A stretch of 44,342 nucleotides of DNA from Candidatus Babeliales bacterium (GTDB lineage: Bacteria > Babelota > Babeliae > Babelales > Vermiphilaceae). Position 1 is the first letter of the stretch. Each line of letters opens with the position of its first letter. The stretch spans positions 1-44,342 of the forward strand of contig JAGVLK010000014.1 of assembly GCA_020049835.1 (NCBI GenBank). Reading direction: 5' to 3'. The translations under genes were made by a program, and so were the position numbers. The notes beneath the pieces are model-generated. The model was not told the origin of the DNA. It did not search any database and saw only the letters and a program-made list of their open reading frames with translations. Positions 40,554 through 44,342 of this stretch are shown piece after piece.

Positions 40554-41462
40554 ATGAACTTGCGCACCTATATAACTTTCAAAAATCGCACTAAAGCTGC
40601 CTATGCTTTGGTAGTTTTGCTACAACTTGTTACCTCTAACATTACATATACAAACCAAGAGACATTGAGCACAAAAAAAATTTTTTCTCGCATACTTGAT
40701 GCAATTGCACAGTCTCAAGTCGTACATCAATATAATAAATTTATAGCTAACGCGTTCGATCTTTCTGGAGTTCCCGCTTCCGATCAGATGCAAATATTGG
40801 GCGCAGAAGCACAGACAGCAGTTGGTATTCTGGAAGAACGACATATCCCCATTCGCTATGTCCAAAACCTAGATGCCGCAGCTCGAACTACCATAAATGC
40901 CATTGAAATTGGCATCAATTCTTATACCGATCATGATAGCTATGGCGTTAAACGTTGTGATATGTTTCATGAAGCTATACATGCAAAATACCATGATTAC
41001 TTATTTCCTAGTATAAGTTTGTTTGGCTCATGGCTTACGGCACTAGCTGCAACTAAGCTTTTGTTAAACCCCAAAGGAATGTTTAAACTCCTGTATCTTC
41101 TTACGCTGATTGCAGGCCATCATGTAGGTCGCTGGATCCAAACAATGCACAAAACTTATTGTGAACGTCGTGCAGATATTGAAGGACATTATGCAACGCA
41201 ATGCTATCGATGTGTTACCGAAAAGGCCCAAAATATTAAAAATGTAAGAGAATCTTTAATCAATTTAATCGAGGAAATCGAGGAAATCGAATCGAGAACA
41301 GATCTTAGTTCGGCTCAGGATGAATTATGCACAAAAGCTTTGACTCTAGCAAAAAATTGGCTTGAGACCAAAAAGAAATATTTGACAGTTGAAGAAAATG
41401 AAACTATTGCAGCTAATTTGAAACAAGATAATAAACTCTGCGCAGTTCACAACTTTGTATGA
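40554..41462 (+). CDS. membrane-associated M48-like zinc metalloprotease
   Basis: This 302-residue protein has an N-terminal hydrophobic segment (about residues 14-30). The zinc site HEAIH (His139, Glu140, His143) and the third ligand Glu204 in CERRADIEG sit 61 residues apart, the M48 pattern (HExxH ... ExxxAD). Between them are two hydrophobic helices (about residues 153-170 and 178-190), as in membrane-embedded M48 enzymes. The C-terminal 80 residues are helical. It is a divergent member; the substrate is unknown. It follows umuC by 11 bp, so it may be cotranscribed with it. Confidence 0.75.
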   Translation: MNLRTYITFKNRTKAAYALVVLLQLVTSNITYTNQETLSTKKIFSRILDAIAQSQVVHQYNKFIANAFDLSGVPASDQMQILGAEAQTAVGILEERHIPIRYVQNLDAAARTTINAIEIGINSYTDHDSYGVKRCDMFHEAIHAKYHDYLFPSISLFGSWLTALAATKLLLNPKGMFKLLYLLTLIAGHHVGRWIQTMHKTYCERRADIEGHYATQCYRCVTEKAQNIKNVRESLINLIEEIEEIESRTDLSSAQDELCTKALTLAKNWLETKKKYLTVEENETIAANLKQDNKLCAVHNFV

Positions 41463-41468
41463 ATATTT

Positions 41469-41669
41469 TTAAGATTTTATTGATTCCATGACGGTAAGAT
41501 TTTTACTCTTTTCCAAAACACTCAAGTACATCTCAATCACTTCCATGACCCCTTCAGGATCATTATTTCGTAGGCATTCAAGAATAGCTTTGCTCACAAA
41601 ATTTTCATTTGTAAGCTCTTGTACCGGATCATACGGGATTAAAGTTCTGCAGATCTTCAAACGCGTCAT
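41469..41669 (-). CDS. small protein resembling an addiction-module antidote N-terminus, probably truncated
   Basis: This 66-residue protein starts at ATG 41669, with AAAGGA 5 bp upstream. The sequence ICRTLIPYDPVQELTNENF followed by AILECLRNNDPEGVMEVIEM resembles the first half of a putative addiction-module antidote family from intracellular bacteria, whose DNA-binding helix-turn-helix normally follows. That second half is missing here and the protein ends in KNLTVMESIKS. The resemblance is from memory. It overlaps the upstream small gene by 41 bp. Confidence 0.5.
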   Translation of the reverse strand: MTRLKICRTLIPYDPVQELTNENFVSKAILECLRNNDPEGVMEVIEMYLSVLEKSKNLTVMESIKS

Positions 41670-41820
41670 CGTCTTCCTTTGAATTCCATTCAAATAACAT
41701 ATGGTTTAAAACTTCAACATAAGCTACATCCAAACATTTATCTTTTTTCAATTTAATTGCGTTATTTTGACAATTAACAACCTTTGTGCCGGGTTTTTTG
41801 CGAACCCTTTTAAGTCGCAT
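41629..41820 (-). CDS. small basic-then-acidic protein upstream of the antidote-like gene
   Basis: This 63-residue protein starts at ATG 41820; an in-frame extension to 41844 is possible. It has a basic N-terminus (RLKRVRKKPGTK) and an acidic C-terminus (SKEDDDAFEDLQ). It is not a recognisable RelE or HigB toxin. A TATACT-like box lies about 45 bp upstream on the minus strand. The overlap with the next gene is typical of toxin-antitoxin pairs, but the identity is open. Confidence 0.4.
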   Translation of the reverse strand: MRLKRVRKKPGTKVVNCQNNAIKLKKDKCLDVAYVEVLNHMLFEWNSKEDDDAFEDLQNFNPV

Positions 41821-41981
41821 TGCTTCATCCCGCCTTATATTCACGAATATTACTAATACATAGTATAATACAAGTAATACCCGTATGCCAATTGTACGCG
41901 CCCCAAACCATTTACATAATCAATTGCAAAGTGCTATAATAAAGGTAAATAGAGGCTCTTAAACCTATAAAGGGGATCCCC

Positions 41982-43295
41982 ATGAACCGTAGTATACGTT
42001 ATATATTACTCCTGCTCATAGCAGTCAAAGCATCAAACGCAGCTGAAACCGCACAAGAACCGCGTGATATCTTACGAGATCGCGCCAACGCGGCTATTTT
42101 AAATGCAGCAATTGGAGATGCTTTAGGGCGTATTACCGAATTTGTTGATACAACCAAAAAAATATGTGCCCAACTAGGAGATAGCGGTGTAACCTCCCTT
42201 GCACAGGCAACTATCTATCACCACGGCAAAACGATTGCACCGTACACTGATGACACCGTAATGGCGCGCATCGTGCTCGATATCGCATTGCAAGGGCGCA
42301 CAGCGCATGCATCCATACAAACGATGACTAACAATCTCGCTCACGCATTTGCACGGTTATTCGGCCCAGAGCGCTATAGCATTGATCCACTATTTGAGCT
42401 TCGTGCCCACGGCTTGCGTAATACCGGCTCAGCAGAAGCATTAAATGCGCTTATAGCGCAAAAGAAAGATTTACAGAACGATTGGTGGTTATCGCGCAAA
42501 GGCATTAACCCTGCAGCCGAAGGTGGCTGTGGATCGGTTATGCGCGCATGGCCAATCGGTTTAGTTTTTACCGGCGACGATCAATTAATTATCGATTTTG
42601 CAGCTGCACAATCAGCAATTACGCACGCACATCCTTTAGCAATGGCCGCATCTGCAGCGATGGCTTTAGGCACCGCATATGCATATCAAGGTAAATCGGT
42701 GGATGAAATTATGCAGGCAATGATCCGCGCAGCAGAACAGTTTGATGCACAAGAGCTGCGTTACAAAACAGACGCACGCAAACGGCCGGCCGATGCACAG
42801 CTTACTGCTGCTATGATTGCACGTAACCAATTACTCACCAGCGATATGATTCGCTATGCGTATCAAGCAGCGCAAGAAGGCAAACTCCCGGAAGAAGTAC
42901 TTGGTACAGATAATATACAACAACCTAATTACCGCTCACCCAACGGTTTCCTACTCGGTTGGGCAGCTGATGAAGCTGTTGCAGGCGCGGTGTACCTTTT
43001 AGCGCGCAATCGTGATAATGTACGTCAAGCAATTGTTGAAGGTGTAAATAGCCCCGGTGATAGCGATAGCTTAGCGTCACTTGCAGGTGCACTTGTTGGT
43101 GCCCACACCGGCAATGTATACCCGGATGATGCGTTAGATCGTTTAGAAAATATAGATGCGCTGAAACTCTATGCAGATCAAATTGTTAACAACACTTTGC
43201 CAACCACCATACGACGCAAACTTTTAATTAATCAACATGATGATCGCCGGGCCATGATTAAACGAAGCACCGTGGGCCAGCGACGCATCAGATAA
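41982..43295 (+). CDS. exported ADP-ribosylglycohydrolase (DraG/ARH family)
   Basis: This 437-residue protein has a signal peptide (MNRSIRYILLLLIAVKASNA, cleavage after about residue 20). Dinuclear-metal motifs are in order: NAAIGDALGRITEF, YTDDTVMA (Asp90, Asp91), EGGCGSVMRAWPIGL, THAHPLAMAASAAMALG and NSPGDSDSLASLAGALVG (Asp360, Asp362). The family removes ADP-ribose from arginine, serine or other groups using two Mg ions. With export, the target is likely host or vacuolar rather than bacterial nitrogenase-type substrates; this is inference. The basic C-terminal tail (RRKLL, KRSTVGQRRIR) is extra. AAAGGGG, within the palindrome GGGGATCCCC at 41972-41981, precedes the ATG. Confidence 0.92.
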   Translation: MNRSIRYILLLLIAVKASNAAETAQEPRDILRDRANAAILNAAIGDALGRITEFVDTTKKICAQLGDSGVTSLAQATIYHHGKTIAPYTDDTVMARIVLDIALQGRTAHASIQTMTNNLAHAFARLFGPERYSIDPLFELRAHGLRNTGSAEALNALIAQKKDLQNDWWLSRKGINPAAEGGCGSVMRAWPIGLVFTGDDQLIIDFAAAQSAITHAHPLAMAASAAMALGTAYAYQGKSVDEIMQAMIRAAEQFDAQELRYKTDARKRPADAQLTAAMIARNQLLTSDMIRYAYQAAQEGKLPEEVLGTDNIQQPNYRSPNGFLLGWAADEAVAGAVYLLARNRDNVRQAIVEGVNSPGDSDSLASLAGALVGAHTGNVYPDDALDRLENIDALKLYADQIVNNTLPTTIRRKLLINQHDDRRAMIKRSTVGQRRIR

Positions 43296-43319
43296 AAAAG
43301 CTTCGCAAACATCTGTTTA

Positions 43320-43703
43320 TTAAACTTTTTGCGCCTTTACACGCATGGTAAAGAGCTCACCATCGCTTGAACCCATAGAAATCGTAGCCGAATCAGTATA
43401 ATTAGGGACTAATACAGGCGCTGAAATCTTTTCATATTCGCCTACAGCATTTTTGGCAGATATGGTAAAGCTTACCGTGGCAGTAACTTCTTCTTCAGCC
43501 AACAGTTCCGCTACAACTTTTAGATTATCACGATTATATACTTCCAGAGATTCATGTGCATCAAGCTGAAATACAATATCAATACTGTGATTGAATTGCT
43601 TTGCAGCATTCTTAAGCTCCGCCTGCGTATGGAATTGAACTCGTGCAAGCGCAAAAGGGCAAACAAGCAAAACGCTCAATGCAAAAAATTTAGGTGAAAT
43701 CAT
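43320..43703 (-). CDS. small exported protein, unknown
   Basis: This 127-residue protein has a signal peptide (MISPKFFALSVLLVCPFALA) and a predicted beta-rich mature part (TATVSFTISAKN, SATISMGSSDG, LFTMRVKAQKV), consistent with a small beta-sandwich. GGGAG precedes the ATG. No family is recognised. It converges with the ADP-ribosylglycohydrolase gene, 24 bp apart. Confidence 0.78.
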   Translation of the reverse strand: MISPKFFALSVLLVCPFALARVQFHTQAELKNAAKQFNHSIDIVFQLDAHESLEVYNRDNLKVVAELLAEEEVTATVSFTISAKNAVGEYEKISAPVLVPNYTDSATISMGSSDGELFTMRVKAQKV

Positions 43704-43814
43704 TGAAGCTCTCCCAATCGTTGTAAAAGAAAATTATAGAAAACTAGCTGCTTTTCAGCAGCAGATATGGTATCAGGAATAACGATAATACGCAAGCACA
43801 ATGCAATAGAAAAC

Positions 43815-44054
43815 CTACAAACGCTTTCTTGCAAAAGCTCTGCCAGAACCTGACTTAAGATAACGCTCGAATGCAACTGCCTTTTCCTGGCTATCGAACG
43901 TTATATATGTGCATAATACCCAAGGCTTATACTTGTTTGTATGCACACATTCTCCTGCATTATGCTCAGCTAATCTATGTTCGATATTTTGAGTTCGCCC
44001 AACATACATGCGATCTCTGTTTACAAGAGAATTTAATATATATACATGAAACAT
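43815..44054 (-). CDS. GIY-YIG domain protein (YhbQ/UPF0213-like)
   Basis: This 79-residue single-domain protein matches the small GIY-YIG family: FHVYILNSLVNRDRMYVGRT stands for GIY-10-YIG, then EHRLAEHNAGECVHTNKYKP, PWVLCTY and the closing AFERYLKSGSGRAFARKRL. The metal-binding Glu is in AVAFERYLKS. Larger GIY-YIG proteins cut DNA; the small stand-alone ones are uncertain. Such genes are numerous and mobile in candidate phyla. A decayed repeat block lies just beyond it. Confidence 0.92.
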   Translation of the reverse strand: MFHVYILNSLVNRDRMYVGRTQNIEHRLAEHNAGECVHTNKYKPWVLCTYITFDSQEKAVAFERYLKSGSGRAFARKRL

Positions 44055-44342
44055 AGGCGCAATCTTGATATTTTTTATATTTAAGAATACGTAAAGTAAC
44101 AGCTATACCATGATTTGAATATAACATAGTCCGCTGCCGCACTCCGTGCTATGGCGTGACATGCGCTTAATAATCTACAACTTATTTTTTTATATCAATC
44201 AATTAGAAAAGCCCTGTGCCGTCGAAGCTAAGGCGTAGACGCATGGCCTGCCAAGCCGAAGCTCTGTTAAGAGCGAAATCCATGAAAATTATATAATGGT
44301 CCGCCGTCGCTAAAGCTATGGCGTGACAGCCTTCGCTCTATA
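44055..44342. repeat. block of decayed palindromic repeats
   Basis: Three related motifs lie near 44128-44160, 44218-44255 and 44297-44333. Two of them contain GCTATGGCGTGACA and the third a degenerate GCTAAGGCGTAGAC form. A weaker relative lies at 391-418. Each can fold on itself imperfectly (CGCC pairing with GGCG). No gene is seen in the block, which continues to the window edge. Confidence 0.5.

Noticed and set aside
41972-41981. GGGGATCCCC palindrome before the ADP-ribosylglycohydrolase gene as an operator
   Set aside because: It coincides with the ribosome-binding site and is short; it may be chance, so it is mentioned only in the gene entry.
1-44342. CRISPR arrays, rRNA and tRNA genes
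   Set aside because: No regularly spaced direct repeats, no rRNA-like conserved stretches and no tRNA T-loop or cloverleaf signatures were seen in the spacers.

Overview
The window looks like chromosome from a host-dependent, Gram-negative-type bacterium, most plausibly of the Dependentiae (TM6) lineage or a comparable protist-associated group. This is an inference. It rests on moderate-to-low GC, a very high share of proteins with N-terminal signal peptides, eukaryote-like modules (ankyrin repeats, leucine-rich repeats, a cPLA2-type phospholipase, ADP-ribosylglycohydrolase), a C-terminal-aromatic beta-barrel candidate and many unique tandem paralogues. No rRNA, tRNA, CRISPR array, intact insertion sequence or phage module was seen.

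Layout. 1-577 is a repeat-rich spacer with a possible IS200/IS605-type end and an inverted pair of a dispersed repeat. 578-6993 holds an exported ankyrin protein, an exported cPLA2-like phospholipase, an exported LRR protein, a small exported protein and a polysaccharide-flippase-like membrane protein split in two by a -1 frame change. 6994-7765 is a long spacer with a second inverted repeat pair, a GC-rich island and the dnaK control region, which includes a HAIR-like palindrome. dnaK is followed by argR (minus strand), which carries ARG-box-like operators. 10397-15802 is a run of small exported proteins, including two tandem duplications. 15934-20602 is a tightly overlapping five-gene operon: exported GNAT, ABC substrate-binding protein, aminoacylase-like M20 peptidase, ABC permease, ABC ATPase. 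20576-28914 has exported proteins, a DUF378 membrane protein, ychF, an exported GH1 protein lacking its acid/base glutamate, a small LRR protein and a beta-barrel candidate. 29179-31010 is an HspR-like regulator with htpX. The minus-strand set 34830-31050 encodes a GNAT-like protein, an exported fusion of a BtaA-like aminocarboxypropyl transferase with a haem-oxygenase-like di-iron domain, Maf, and an orphan Phd-type antitoxin. 35014-38744 is a tandem pair of large exported membrane proteins whose promoter has been copied a third time in front of umuDC. The right end has an M48-like protease, a small possible toxin-antitoxin remnant, an exported ADP-ribosylglycohydrolase, a small exported protein, a GIY-YIG protein and a decayed repeat block.

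How it fits together. The housekeeping core is thin: chaperone and membrane quality control (dnaK, HspR, htpX), UmuDC mutagenic repair, ychF and maf. The rest is mainly exported proteins that could act on the host, plus scavenging. The most coherent candidate new system is the 15934-20602 operon, where an exported acetyltransferase, an importer and a deacylase could form an acetylate, import and deacetylate cycle for host amino acids. The most unusual single gene is the aminocarboxypropyl-transferase plus di-iron-oxygenase fusion at 32009-33847.
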